A stretch of 64,000 nucleotides of DNA, taken from contig NZ_SCNV01000012.1 of NCBI RefSeq assembly GCF_005503145.1, forward strand, positions 1-64,000, in the 5' to 3' direction. This document shows positions 26,945-36,577 of the stretch, one piece after another (the first letter of the stretch is position 1; the number at the start of each line of letters is the position of its first letter). Origin of the DNA: Burkholderia sp. 4M9327F10 (lineage in GTDB: Bacteria > Pseudomonadota > Gammaproteobacteria > Burkholderiales > Burkholderiaceae). The notes under the pieces were generated by a model. It did not search any database. It worked only from the letters and a program-made list of their open reading frames with translations, and was not told where the DNA came from. The position numbers were made by a program, and so were the translations under genes.

Positions 26945-29170
26945 GTGAGCACTCAACTGAATCCGTCATATATGGCCGTACCGGCCAAGACCGAAGAAGA
27001 GGACGTCGTCCTCGGTCAACTACTGCAGGTGATTCTCGACGACATCTGGTGGCTGCTTGCCATCGCGGTGACGATCGTGGCGATTGCCGGCCTTTACTGC
27101 TTCATCGCCAAGCCGATCTACTCGGCCGATGCGTACATACGGGTGGAGGAGTCCGACAACAACTCGCAGGCCCTCACGCAAACGCAGACGGGTGCGGTGA
27201 TTTCGAGCGGCCAGACTTCGCTGCCCACCGACGCCGAGATTGCGATGATCCAGAGCCGCGCGGTGATCGGCCCGGTGGTGCGCGACTGCAAGCTGGACTT
27301 CTCGGTCACGCCGAAGACCTTCCCGGTGCTGGGCAGTCTCGCAGCACGCCTCGCCACGCCTGGCGTGCCGGGCCGTCCGTGGCTCGGCCTCAAGGATTAC
27401 GCATGGGGCGGCGAAGTGGCCGACGTCGACTCGGTCGAGGTCACGCCGGCGCTCGAAGGCAAGAAGATGGTGATGACCGCGCTGTCCGATACGACATACG
27501 AACTGCGCGACCCGGACGGCAGGCTGTTGCTGCGCGGCGTGACGGGCCAGACCGAGCAGGGCGGCGGCGTGACGATTCTGGTCAAGAAGCTGGTCGCGCG
27601 GCCGGGCACGGAATTCATTGTGACGCGCGCCAATGAGCTCGACGCCATCAGCGGCTTCCAGTCGGCCATCAAGGTCGAGGAGCAGGGCAAGCAGACCGGC
27701 GTGATCGAGATTTCGCTGGAGGACAAGGACCCGGCGCATGCGGCTTTTATCGCTAACGCACTGGCCCAGTCGTATCTGCGCCAGCACATCGCCGCCAAGC
27801 AGACCGATGCGACGAATATGCTCGAGTTCCTCAGGACCGAGGAGCCGCGCCTGAAGAGCGACCTCGAACGCGCGGAAGCGGCGCTCACCGCATACCAGCG
27901 CGAGTCCGGTTCGATCGATGCGAGCGACGAGGCGAAGGTCTACCTGGAGGGCAGTATCCAGTATGAACAGCAGGTCGCCGCCCAGCGCCTGCAGATCGCT
28001 TCGCTCGAAGAGCGCTACGGCGACGAGCATCCGCTCATCAAGGCGGCCCGCGAGCAGATGGCCGACCTTCAGGCGCAGCGCGACAAGTACAGCGACCGCT
28101 TCCGCAATCTGCCGGCCACCGAAGTGAAGGCCGTGCAGTTGCAGCGTGACGCCAAGGTGGCCGAAGACATCTACGTGCTGCTGCTCAACCGGATTCAGGA
28201 GTTGTCGGTGCAGCGGGCCGGCACCGGTGGCAATGTGCATATCGTCGACCTCGCGCTGCGTCCGGGCACGCCGGTCAAGCCCAAGAAGGCGATGATCCTG
28301 TCGGCGGCCGTGATGCTGGGCCTGATCGTCGGGACCGGCTTCGTGTTCCTGCGCCGCAATATGTTCAAGGGCATCGACGATCCGGAGCGCGTCGAGCGCA
28401 TGTTCCATCTGCCGATCTTCGGGCTCGTGCCGCTCTCCTCGGAGCAGGCCGTGCTGGAGCATGCCGTCGAGCGTGGCGGCAACCGCCTCAGCTCGGTGCT
28501 GGCCGACGCGCGCCCCAAGGACGTCTGTATCGAAAGCCTGCGCGGGCTGCGCACGTCCATGCAGTTCACGATGATGGATGCGCGCAACCGCATCGTCATG
28601 CTCACCGGGCCGATGCCCGGCGTCGGCAAGAGCTTTCTGACCGTCAACCTCGCTGTGCTGCTCGCGCATTCGGGCAAGCGTGTGCTGATGATCGACGGCG
28701 ATATGCGGCGCGGTGCGCTTGAGCGCTACCTAGGCGGCACCCAGATCAACGGACTGTCCGAGCTGCTGAGCGGCCAGATCTCGCTGGAGGAAGCGATCCG
28801 CGCCACCGATATCGAAGGCCTGAGCTTCATCTCGTGTGGCCACCGTCCGCCCAATCCGTCGGAACTGCTGATGTCGCCGCGCCTGCCGCAATACCTCGAA
28901 GGTCTTGCCAAGCGTTACGACGTGATCCTGATCGACACGCCGCCGGTGCTGGCCGTGACCGACGCGTCGATTATCGGCGGATACGCAGGCTCGACCTTCT
29001 TCGTGATTCGCTCAGGTGTGCATAGCGAAGCGGAGATCGCCGATTCCCTCAAGCGGCTGAAGGCGGCCGGCGTGCATGTGCAGGGCGGGATTTTCAATGC
29101 GATTCCGCAACGCGCACGCGGCGGCTACGACCGTAGCTACGCGGCCGTGCAGGAATACCTCAGTGCATGA
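26945..29170 (+). CDS. bceF: Polysaccharide co-polymerase / BY-kinase (Wzc-like tyrosine kinase)
   Basis: A 741-residue Wzz-type chain-length regulator fused to a cytoplasmic tyrosine kinase. Transmembrane helices lie near residues 37-56 and 445-465, with a periplasmic coiled-coil region between. Kinase motifs: Walker A GPMPGVGKS near 555, Walker A' VLMIDGDMRRG near 580, Walker B VILIDTPPV near 660. The C-terminal tail GGYDRSYAAVQEYLSA has only three tyrosines, a short cluster. I chose GTG 26945 (GGGA upstream); ATG 26972 is an alternative. Opposed by the BceD phosphatase. Confidence 0.92.
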   Translation: MSTQLNPSYMAVPAKTEEEDVVLGQLLQVILDDIWWLLAIAVTIVAIAGLYCFIAKPIYSADAYIRVEESDNNSQALTQTQTGAVISSGQTSLPTDAEIAMIQSRAVIGPVVRDCKLDFSVTPKTFPVLGSLAARLATPGVPGRPWLGLKDYAWGGEVADVDSVEVTPALEGKKMVMTALSDTTYELRDPDGRLLLRGVTGQTEQGGGVTILVKKLVARPGTEFIVTRANELDAISGFQSAIKVEEQGKQTGVIEISLEDKDPAHAAFIANALAQSYLRQHIAAKQTDATNMLEFLRTEEPRLKSDLERAEAALTAYQRESGSIDASDEAKVYLEGSIQYEQQVAAQRLQIASLEERYGDEHPLIKAAREQMADLQAQRDKYSDRFRNLPATEVKAVQLQRDAKVAEDIYVLLLNRIQELSVQRAGTGGNVHIVDLALRPGTPVKPKKAMILSAAVMLGLIVGTGFVFLRRNMFKGIDDPERVERMFHLPIFGLVPLSSEQAVLEHAVERGGNRLSSVLADARPKDVCIESLRGLRTSMQFTMMDARNRIVMLTGPMPGVGKSFLTVNLAVLLAHSGKRVLMIDGDMRRGALERYLGGTQINGLSELLSGQISLEEAIRATDIEGLSFISCGHRPPNPSELLMSPRLPQYLEGLAKRYDVILIDTPPVLAVTDASIIGGYAGSTFFVIRSGVHSEAEIADSLKRLKAAGVHVQGGIFNAIPQRARGGYDRSYAAVQEYLSA

Positions 29171-30141
29171 GCAACCCGGCAAGCAGCCACGACCCGACAA
29201 CGGAGCATGATGCGATGAAAGTAACGGTACTGGTTCCCACCTTTCGCCGCCCAGCCGATCTGACGCGCTGCCTCGGCGCCCTGCAACGCCAGTCGCGCGC
29301 GCCGGACGAAGTGGTGGTGGTGGCGCGTCCCGACGATAGCGCGACCCATGCCTGCCTGCGCGACCCGGCGGTCAAGGGCGCGCTGCGGCTTTCCGTGGCG
29401 CTGGTCGAAGCGCCGGGGCAGGTTGCCGCGCTCAATCGCGGACTCGACGCGGCAAACGGCGACGTGGTCGCCATCACCGACGACGATGCCGCGCCGCGCC
29501 CCGACTGGCTGGAGCGGATCGCCGCCGCGTTCGGGAACGATCCACGCCTGGGTGCGCTCGGCGGCCGGGACTGGGTGCACGAGAAAGGCCGCGTGCTCGA
29601 CGGCGAACGGCCGCTGGTCGGCAAGGTTCAGGCATCGGGCAAGATCATCGGCAACCACCATCTGGGCGTGGGCGGCGCCCGCGAGGTGGATCTGCTCAAG
29701 GGCGCCAACATGAGCTACCGGCGCGCGGCGATCGGCGCTATCCGTTTCGACGCGCGGCTGCGCGGCGCCGGCGCCCAGGCGCATAACGACATGGCGTTCA
29801 GCATGAGCGTGAAGCATGCCGGCTGGAAGCTCGTCTACGATCCGCGCGTGGCGGTCGATCATTACCCCGCCGAGCGCTTCGACGAAGACCGCCGCGACGC
29901 GCAGACCATGATGGCCGTGCGCAATGCCGCCTACAACCTGCATCTGATCCTGCGCGACCAGTTGCCGCCGCTGCGGCGCGAGGCTGCCTGGTGGTGGTAC
30001 ACGCTGGTCGGCACACGGGCCTATCCCGGCTTCGCGCACGTGGTGCTCGCGCTCCTCTCGAAGCAGGGCCGCACGCGGCTTTCGCGCTGGCGTGCGGTGC
30101 GCACGGGCGCCAACGAGGCGCGCCGCGCGGCGGCCTCATGA
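29167..30141 (+). CDS. bceG: Family 2 glycosyltransferase
   Basis: A 324-residue GT-A glycosyltransferase of the EPS assembly line. It has VTVLVPTFRRPADL at the start of the fold, the metal-binding acidic cluster ITDDDAAPRPDWL, and a hydrophobic C-terminal amphipathic end. The start ATG overlaps the bceF stop (ATGA); an internal ATG at 29215 with GGAG upstream begins right before the first beta strand and may be the true start. The sugar and linkage cannot be read from sequence. Confidence 0.88.
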   Translation: MSNPASSHDPTTEHDAMKVTVLVPTFRRPADLTRCLGALQRQSRAPDEVVVVARPDDSATHACLRDPAVKGALRLSVALVEAPGQVAALNRGLDAANGDVVAITDDDAAPRPDWLERIAAAFGNDPRLGALGGRDWVHEKGRVLDGERPLVGKVQASGKIIGNHHLGVGGAREVDLLKGANMSYRRAAIGAIRFDARLRGAGAQAHNDMAFSMSVKHAGWKLVYDPRVAVDHYPAERFDEDRRDAQTMMAVRNAAYNLHLILRDQLPPLRREAAWWWYTLVGTRAYPGFAHVVLALLSKQGRTRLSRWRAVRTGANEARRAAAS

Positions 30142-30263
30142 AGCGCCGTGACGTGACCGCGCAGCGCTCGCCAGGCGGTTGCCCCGGTGATTGCACCGGC
30201 GGCGGGCCGCTTGCGCCGGGACCTTTTCAACCCGCGTCACTTTGCAGGCCGGAGTCTGAATGA
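30138..30263 (+). CDS. Possible 41-codon coupling ORF between bceG and bceH
   Basis: A short open frame whose ATG overlaps the bceG stop (ATGA) and whose TGA overlaps the bceH start (ATGA). It fills the 118-base gap exactly. The encoded 41 residues are Gly/Pro/Cys rich with no recognisable domain, so it may act only to keep ribosomes running into bceH, or be chance. Confidence 0.25.
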   Translation: MKRRDVTAQRSPGGCPGDCTGGGPLAPGPFQPASLCRPESE

Positions 30264-31414
30264 GCACAAAAGTCCACGTGCATCTGTTTTACGGCGCCGA
30301 TCCGCGCTTTTATCGCAAGGGCGAGAATATCGGCTGCCTGTACGGCTATCACCATGCCGAATCGGACGAGTTCGCGCTGACCTATTCGCAGGATGCGCGC
30401 GAAAGCGCGCCGGTGCGGCTGCTGCGCCGCGGCCTGAAGGCCGTGCTCGGTTTCGACCTGATCCACACGTGGCGCAACCGCGCCGAGATTCTGCGCTCGG
30501 ACGTGATCTGGACGCATACCGAGCACGAGTATCTGTCGGTTGCGCTGGTGCTGCTGCTGAGCGGCCGCCGCAAGGCGCCGCCGTTGCTGCTTGCACAAAG
30601 CGTGTGGCTGCTCGACAAGTGGCCCGGCTACGGAATGCTGCGGCGCTGGCTGTATCGCAAGCTGATTGCGCGCGCCGACGTGCTGACCACGCTGGCAAGC
30701 GAAAACGCCGCGCTGTGCCTGCGCTATCTGGGCCGCAAGGCGACCCATGTGTACTACGGCCTGAACACTATCGATTTCCCGGTGCAGACGCCGGGCGAAT
30801 GGCAGGCTCATACGCCGGTGCGGATTGCCGCCATCGGCAATGACCGCGATCGCGACTGGGAAACGCTCATCAAGGCGTTCGGCAACGATCCGCGCTACCA
30901 CGTCAGGCTCGCAACGCGGCGCAAGATCCCTGCGCAGTTGCACGCACCGAATGTGGATATCGCGCCCGCCACGGGCCTGAAGAAAGCCCGCGAGCTATAC
31001 GACTGGGCCGATCTGGTGCTGGTGCCGCTGCGGCCGAACTCGCACGCCTCCGGCATCACGGTCATGCTCGAAGCCGCGGCGCTCGGCAAGCCGATGGTCG
31101 TCACCAACGTGGGCGCGCTCGACGACTACTTCTCGCGCCGGGCTGTGTCGTACGTGCAGCCGTTCGATCCGCAAGCCATGCGCGAGGCGGTCGACCGCCT
31201 GGTTGCCGCGCCACACGAAGCGTTGCGCCAGGCACAGGCGGCTACGGAACAACTGCTCTCACGCGACCTGACGACGCGCCATTTCGCCATGCAGCACGTG
31301 CGCATCACCGAAGACCTGTTGCGCCGGCGCATGGCGCCGCACGGACGCACGGAGGCGCTCGCCGAAGTGCGGACCGGGGTGCAGACTTCGGGCCAGTCCC
31401 GCGGGGGCCTCTAA
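30260..31414 (+). CDS. bceH: Glycosyltransferase, GT-B fold
   Basis: A 384-residue GT4-like glycosyltransferase. The N-terminal half begins VHVHLFYGADPRFYRKGENIGC. The C-terminal half holds IAAIGNDRDRDWETLIKAF and the donor-site segment LRPNSHASGITVMLEAAALGKPMVVTNVG, which has the E near the usual second Glu of the E(x7)E motif but an atypical first position. CCGGAG lies before the ATG. It is followed by bceI three bases later. Linkage unknown. Confidence 0.87.
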   Translation: MSTKVHVHLFYGADPRFYRKGENIGCLYGYHHAESDEFALTYSQDARESAPVRLLRRGLKAVLGFDLIHTWRNRAEILRSDVIWTHTEHEYLSVALVLLLSGRRKAPPLLLAQSVWLLDKWPGYGMLRRWLYRKLIARADVLTTLASENAALCLRYLGRKATHVYYGLNTIDFPVQTPGEWQAHTPVRIAAIGNDRDRDWETLIKAFGNDPRYHVRLATRRKIPAQLHAPNVDIAPATGLKKARELYDWADLVLVPLRPNSHASGITVMLEAAALGKPMVVTNVGALDDYFSRRAVSYVQPFDPQAMREAVDRLVAAPHEALRQAQAATEQLLSRDLTTRHFAMQHVRITEDLLRRRMAPHGRTEALAEVRTGVQTSGQSRGGL

Positions 31415-31417
31415 GCG

Positions 31418-32875
31418 ATGTCGACGATTACGCGAGCCGCAAGCGGCGCTCTGCGCCGTCCCAAGGGCGATCCGCTGGAATGGGGGCCGCCCGCGCTGCT
31501 GTGGTTCATCACCGCGCTGCTGGTGGCGGCGCATCAGGGCTCGGTGCTGACGCTCGCCTTCCCGGTACTCGCCACCATGACCGGGCTGTGGCTGTATTTC
31601 AGAAGTCCAGCGCGTTATGTCGGCTTCATGTGGTGGCTATGGTTCCTGAGCCCCGAAGTGCGGCGGCTCGCCGACTGGTCGAAGGGCGGCTTTACGCCCA
31701 CCAGCCTGATCCAGATTGCGCCGCTCGCGGTGACGATGATCAGCGGCCTCGGCCTGATCCGCCACTACCCGTTGCTGGGGCAGCGGCGCGGCTTGCCGGT
31801 GCTGCTGATTCTGGCGGGGCTGGCCTACGCATACATGGTCGGCGTCGTTTCGAGCGGACCGCTCGCCGCGACCTATGACCTCGCCAACTGGCTCTATCCG
31901 ATCCTGATCGGCTTTCACATCATGGCGAATACGCGCAACTATCCCGAGTATCGCGACACCATCGTCAATACCTTCATCTGGGGCATGCTGGTGATGGGCG
32001 CTTACGGGCTGGTGCAGTTTGTGATCATGCCGCCGTGGGATGCGCTCTGGATGCTCGGCTCGCAGATGAACTCGCAAGGCGATCCCGTACCGATGGGCGT
32101 ACGCGTGTTCAGCACGATGAACTCGTCGGGCCCGTTTGCCTTCGCGATGATGGGCGCCATGGTCTACGTGATGGCCGCGAATCACCGCGTGCGCTGGATT
32201 GCCGCCGTGCTGGGCTTCTTTGCCTTCGGCCTGAGCCTCGTGCGCTCGACGTGGGGCGGCTGGGTGGTCGCCATGCTGGTGCAACTGGCCAAATCCAACA
32301 ACCGCATACGTCTGCGCATTATCGGCAGTGCGATCCTGCTGGCCGGCCTGTGTGTGCCGTTGCTGGCGGTGGGGCCGGTGGCCGAGCGGATGCAGGCGCG
32401 CCTGAACAGTATCGTCAATCTCAAGGACGACCAGAGCTACGCCGCGCGCAACCAGTTCTACGCAACCTTTGCGAAGAAGGCGTTTACGGACGTCTCGGGC
32501 GAGGGCATGGGCGCGACCGGCACCTCGACGAAGCTGTCGAACGACGGCGGCCAGCTTGGCCAATACGGCAACTTCGATAGCGGCGTGATGAACATCCCGT
32601 TCGTGCTCGGCTGGCCGGGCACGCTGCTGTACCTCTCCGGCATCCTGTGGCTGATGGTGCGGGCGATGCTCGCCTCGTTCAAGCTGCGCGACGACAAATT
32701 CGTGTCCTCCTCGGTGAGCCTCGCGCTCGCGATCTTCGCGATGCTGGTGTTCACCAATTCGCTGGTGGGCACGGGCGGGCTCCTGCTTTTCATCAGCCTT
32801 TTTTCGATCCTCTCCGCCGCGCACTGGCAGAAACAGCAGCGCAGGCGAGAGCTTATTCTGCACGGAGGCACCTGA
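31418..32875 (+). CDS. bceI: EPS repeat-unit polymerase (Wzy-like, O-antigen ligase/polymerase fold)
   Basis: A 485-residue inner-membrane protein with roughly a dozen hydrophobic segments and a large periplasmic loop around residues 325-390 (rich in Gly, Asp and Ser). This topology, and its location in the operon after bceH, match the Wzy polymerase that links repeat units in the periplasm. The sequence RSTWGGWVVAML resembles the conserved Arg-containing segment of the Wzy/WaaL fold. Lack of strong sequence motifs is normal for this family. Confidence 0.85.
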   Translation: MSTITRAASGALRRPKGDPLEWGPPALLWFITALLVAAHQGSVLTLAFPVLATMTGLWLYFRSPARYVGFMWWLWFLSPEVRRLADWSKGGFTPTSLIQIAPLAVTMISGLGLIRHYPLLGQRRGLPVLLILAGLAYAYMVGVVSSGPLAATYDLANWLYPILIGFHIMANTRNYPEYRDTIVNTFIWGMLVMGAYGLVQFVIMPPWDALWMLGSQMNSQGDPVPMGVRVFSTMNSSGPFAFAMMGAMVYVMAANHRVRWIAAVLGFFAFGLSLVRSTWGGWVVAMLVQLAKSNNRIRLRIIGSAILLAGLCVPLLAVGPVAERMQARLNSIVNLKDDQSYAARNQFYATFAKKAFTDVSGEGMGATGTSTKLSNDGGQLGQYGNFDSGVMNIPFVLGWPGTLLYLSGILWLMVRAMLASFKLRDDKFVSSSVSLALAIFAMLVFTNSLVGTGGLLLFISLFSILSAAHWQKQQRRRELILHGGT

Positions 32876-34066
32876 TTGAGAGTCGCCATTGTCACGCATG
32901 TCGTGCGCCATAACGACGGCCAGGGTCGCGTCAACCACGAGATCGCGCGTGCGGCCCTCGACGAGAATATCGCTGTCACGCTCGTCGCCTCGCACGTGGC
33001 CCCTGAGTTGCTCGCCCATCCGAACGTGCGCTGGGTGCCGATGAAAATCGGCCGCTGGTGGCCGACCAACCTGTTGCGCCAGCAGGTATTCGCCTTCAAA
33101 AGCGCGCTGTGGTTGCGCACCCACCGCAGCGATTACGACGTGCTGCACGTCAACGGCTTTATCACATGGGTGCCGGCCGATGTGAATACCGCGCACTTCG
33201 TGCATAGCGGCTGGTTCGGCAGCAAGTACTACCCGTTCGGTCTGACGAAGGGGTTGTGGTCGGCCTATCAGTTCGTCTATACGCGGACGAATGCGACGCT
33301 CGAGCGCTGGGCATACCGCCGCTCGCGGGTGATTACGGCGGTGTCGCAAAAGGTGGCTGACGAGATCCGCGCGATCGGCCTGACGCCGGACAACCGCGTC
33401 GACGTGATCTATAACGGCGTCGATACGCGGGGTTTTTCTGCCGCGCAAGGCGACCGCGCGAAATTCAATCTTCCCGCCGACGCGTTTCTGCTGCTGTTCG
33501 TGGGCGATCTGCGCACGCCGCGCAAGAATCTCGGCACGGTTCTGGAGGCTTTGCGCCATTTGCCGCCCAACGTGCATATCGCGGTAGCGGGCTACCTGCC
33601 GGGGAGTCCCTACCCGGAACAGGCGCGCGCACTGGGCATTGCCGACCGGGTGCATTTCCTCGGGCTGGTAAAGGAGATGCCGGTGCTGATGCACTCGGTC
33701 GACGCCTTCGTGTTTCCTTCGCGCTACGAAGCAATGAGCCTGTCGCTGCTCGAAGCGATGGCAGCGGGCCTGCCGGTCGTCACGGCGCGCACGGCGGGCG
33801 GGGCGGAGATCATCACGCCCGAGTGCGGCATCGTGCTCGACGATCCGGACGATCCGAAGGCATTGGCGGGCGCCATTGCGCGGCTCGCGGACTCCGGCGA
33901 TGTACGCCGCGCGATGGGCATCGCCGCCAAGGAGCTTGCAACCGGCTTCGGCTGGGCGCGCATGGCGGCACAGTACATTGCGCTGTACCGGCAACTGGCG
34001 GGGCAGCGCAAAGACCGCCAGCGGGCCGGCGCCACCAGTGCGGCCGACTACACGGTGGCCAAATGA
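32876..34066 (+). CDS. bceJ: Family 4 glycosyltransferase
   Basis: A 396-residue GT-B glycosyltransferase starting at a TTG codon directly after the bceI stop; GGAGG seven bases upstream and the immediate beta strand RVAIVTHVV support this. Motifs: VDVIYNGVDTRGF linker, LLFVGDLRTPRKNL, and the E(x7)E donor site in SRYEAMSLSLLEAMAAGLPVV. It adds one sugar of the repeat unit on the cytoplasmic face; donor not assignable. Confidence 0.89.
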   Translation: MRVAIVTHVVRHNDGQGRVNHEIARAALDENIAVTLVASHVAPELLAHPNVRWVPMKIGRWWPTNLLRQQVFAFKSALWLRTHRSDYDVLHVNGFITWVPADVNTAHFVHSGWFGSKYYPFGLTKGLWSAYQFVYTRTNATLERWAYRRSRVITAVSQKVADEIRAIGLTPDNRVDVIYNGVDTRGFSAAQGDRAKFNLPADAFLLLFVGDLRTPRKNLGTVLEALRHLPPNVHIAVAGYLPGSPYPEQARALGIADRVHFLGLVKEMPVLMHSVDAFVFPSRYEAMSLSLLEAMAAGLPVVTARTAGGAEIITPECGIVLDDPDDPKALAGAIARLADSGDVRRAMGIAAKELATGFGWARMAAQYIALYRQLAGQRKDRQRAGATSAADYTVAK

Positions 34067-34122
34067 ACGCCGCCACCCATATTGGTTCAACCGAAACTTC
34101 ACGCCACACGAGAGAAACCGCC

Positions 34123-35289
34123 ATGAAAGCCAGCTCCATCAAATCGTTGCAAATCGGCATGCACTGGTTCCCCGAGCGCGCGGGCGGCCTGGACCGCATG
34201 TACTACTCGCTGGTGGGCGCATTGCCGGGCGCGGGCGTGGCGGTACGTGGCGTGGTCGCCGGCTCGGCGCGCGTCGCACAGGACACGGACGGCGCGATCC
34301 AGGGTTTCGGCTCGGCGGCGCAATCGCTGCCGCTGCGCCTGATGGCAGCCCGCCGCGCCCTGCGCCGCGAGATTACGCGGCAGCGCCCCGATGTGATTTC
34401 CTCGCACTTTGCACTCTATACCTTTCCGGGCCTCGATGTGACGCGCGGCATCCCGCAGGTGTCGCATTTCCAGGGGCCGTGGGCCGATGAGAGCCACGTC
34501 GAAGGCGCGGACTCGTTCGGCCAGCGCGCCAAGCGTTATCTGGAGCAGTCGGTCTACGCGCGTTCGTCGCGGCTGATTGTGTTGTCCGACGCATTCGGCA
34601 AGATCCTGACGTCGCGTTATGGGATTTCGCCGGAGCGGGTACGTGTGGTGCCTGGCTGCGTGAATGTGGACCAGTTCAACCTGCCGATCACACCGGCCGA
34701 AGCGCGGCTGAAGCTGCAGTTGCCGCAGGGGCGTCCAATCGTGCTGGCGGTGCGGCGTCTGGTGCGGCGCATGGGGCTGGAGGATCTGATCGATGCGGTG
34801 AAGCTGCTGAAAAAGCGGGTGCCGGACGTGCTGCTGCTGATAGCGGGGAAGGGGCGCTTGCAGGAAGAGTTGCAGGCGCGCATCAGCGAGGCTGGCCTCG
34901 ACAACAACGTCAAGTTGCTGGGCTTCGTGCCGGATCAGCATCTGGCGGCGCTGTATCGCGCGGCGACGATTAGCGTGGTGCCGACCGTGGCGCTGGAGGG
35001 ATTCGGGCTGATTACGGTGGAATCGCTGGCCTCGGGCACGCCGGTGCTGGTGACGCCGGTGGGCGGCCTGCCGGAAGCCGTCGCGGGCTTGTCGCCGGAT
35101 CTGGTGCTGCCGGCCACGGGTGCCGCGGCGATTGCCGAAGGCCTGGGGGCTGCGCTTGACGGCACCTTGAAGCTGCCGGATGCGCAGGCCTGCCGCGCTT
35201 ATGCGCGGGCGAATTTCGACAATTCGGTGATCGCGAAGCGGGTAGCAGCGGTCTATAGCGAAGCGATCGCCTCGGGCGAGGTGCATTGA
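34123..35289 (+). CDS. bceK: Family 4 glycosyltransferase
   Basis: A 388-residue GT-B glycosyltransferase. LQIGMHWFPERAGGLDRMYY is the acceptor loop; VRVVPGCVNVDQF and VPTVALEGFGLITVESLASGTPV contain the GT4 donor site with E(x7)E. ATG 34123 has AGAGAAA upstream; an ATG at 34063 overlapping the bceJ stop (ATGA) would add 20 residues and allow coupling. This is the last gene of the colinear bceB-K operon; 181 bases follow before the next gene. Confidence 0.88.
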   Translation: MKASSIKSLQIGMHWFPERAGGLDRMYYSLVGALPGAGVAVRGVVAGSARVAQDTDGAIQGFGSAAQSLPLRLMAARRALRREITRQRPDVISSHFALYTFPGLDVTRGIPQVSHFQGPWADESHVEGADSFGQRAKRYLEQSVYARSSRLIVLSDAFGKILTSRYGISPERVRVVPGCVNVDQFNLPITPAEARLKLQLPQGRPIVLAVRRLVRRMGLEDLIDAVKLLKKRVPDVLLLIAGKGRLQEELQARISEAGLDNNVKLLGFVPDQHLAALYRAATISVVPTVALEGFGLITVESLASGTPVLVTPVGGLPEAVAGLSPDLVLPATGAAAIAEGLGAALDGTLKLPDAQACRAYARANFDNSVIAKRVAAVYSEAIASGEVH

Positions 35290-35470
35290 CGTACCGGCAT
35301 CCAGACGGGAAATGCCGGCGACACCCTGGTTGCGAACACGGTCGATTTTTCGATTTATAAAGCAGTTTTTTTTGAGTTTTTTTAGCCTAGCTTGCTAGAT
35401 ACCACCGTGTGTGAATGCATACGCAGAGAGAACCGGCTGCCGTGCCTCTTCTGAAAATCAAGGTGAAGCC

Positions 35471-36457
35471 ATGACGTCCCCCTTCAAAGTCTCCATCTGC
35501 CTGCCGACGTGCAATCGCCCGGAGTTGATCGTCCAATGCATCGATTCGTGCCTCGCGCAGACGCACGCGAACATCGAGATCGTGATTGGCGACGATTCGA
35601 AGGACGACCGGACCCAGCGGCTGATGGCAGCGCAATACCAGCACGACCCGCGCATCCGCTACCTGAAAAACGAACCGCCGCTCGGCCAGGCGCGCAACGT
35701 CGCCAGCCTGTTCGCGCGCGCGAGCGGCGACAAGATCCTGTTGATCCACGACGACGATTACCTCGCTGAAGACGGTGTCGAGCGGCTGGTTTCGCTATGG
35801 GAGCGTCATCCCGGTCTGGACGTTGCCTTCGCCGATCAGTATGAAGTCGATCACGCGGGGCATGTCGACCGTGCTGTCAGCGACAGGCTCAACGCCGATT
35901 TTCATAGAACGAAAAGCACGGAGGGTCTGCAGCAGGTGCCGGGCCGGACCGGTTTGATCCAGATGTTCCCGAACAACGGCTGGCTCGCGAATGCCGATCT
36001 CGTCAAGCGGATCAGCTACAAGGAACATTACGGGACGTGTTGCGACTTCGTCTTTGGCGTCGAGCTGTGCCTTGCGGCGAAGCAGGTTTACTACCTGAAC
36101 GAATACGTGTCGTACTACCGCAAGACGAATGTATCGATATCGGCGAGCACCCGCGGCTCGACGAATGCGGCATCGGTTTCGGCCTATGCGTTCGTCACGA
36201 GCCTCGTGCTCGAGCGCCAGGTTGAGCCTGCTCGCGCACTCGCGTTGCGCCGGCTCGTGCCGATTGTCGTTTCGGTCTATTCGAAGAATGCCGCGCCGCT
36301 CAAGGGACTGGGGATCGCATTCAGGCACCTGTCCGCGTATCAGTACGGCTTCAGTGTGCGCTTCTACTATCATCTGATGCTGATTGCCAGATCGATATTT
36401 TCCAGTCGCGCCGGGCGGCAGACAGAAGCGCTCACGGCACGACCCGCCCGCAAGTGA
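35471..36457 (+). CDS. Additional family 2 glycosyltransferase in the bce locus
   Basis: A 328-residue GT-A glycosyltransferase. FKVSICLPTCNRPELIVQC opens the fold, GDDSKDDRTQRL and LLIHDDDYLAEDG supply the acidic metal/nucleotide sites. ATG 35471 has AAGGTGA upstream. Base composition of the upstream 120 bases is AT rich with a long T run, suggesting its own promoter or a recombination boundary. It does not correspond to a lettered bce gene I recognise, so it may add a branch sugar. Confidence 0.85.
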   Translation: MTSPFKVSICLPTCNRPELIVQCIDSCLAQTHANIEIVIGDDSKDDRTQRLMAAQYQHDPRIRYLKNEPPLGQARNVASLFARASGDKILLIHDDDYLAEDGVERLVSLWERHPGLDVAFADQYEVDHAGHVDRAVSDRLNADFHRTKSTEGLQQVPGRTGLIQMFPNNGWLANADLVKRISYKEHYGTCCDFVFGVELCLAAKQVYYLNEYVSYYRKTNVSISASTRGSTNAASVSAYAFVTSLVLERQVEPARALALRRLVPIVVSVYSKNAAPLKGLGIAFRHLSAYQYGFSVRFYYHLMLIARSIFSSRAGRQTEALTARPARK

Positions 36458-36577
36458 GCGCCGACGGAAACGGTTCTTTAGTTTCTTTAGTCAGCGCTGC
36501 GGCGATATGCCGTCCATGTGTGGTTCGAAACGGGCGGCAATTTCCGCAATCCGGCGCCTTTCAGGAGACGGACTACC

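Noticed and set aside
31637..34102. 821-codon minus-strand open frame opposite bceI and bceJ
   Set aside because: Antisense shadow; plus-strand genes are well supported and translationally coupled.
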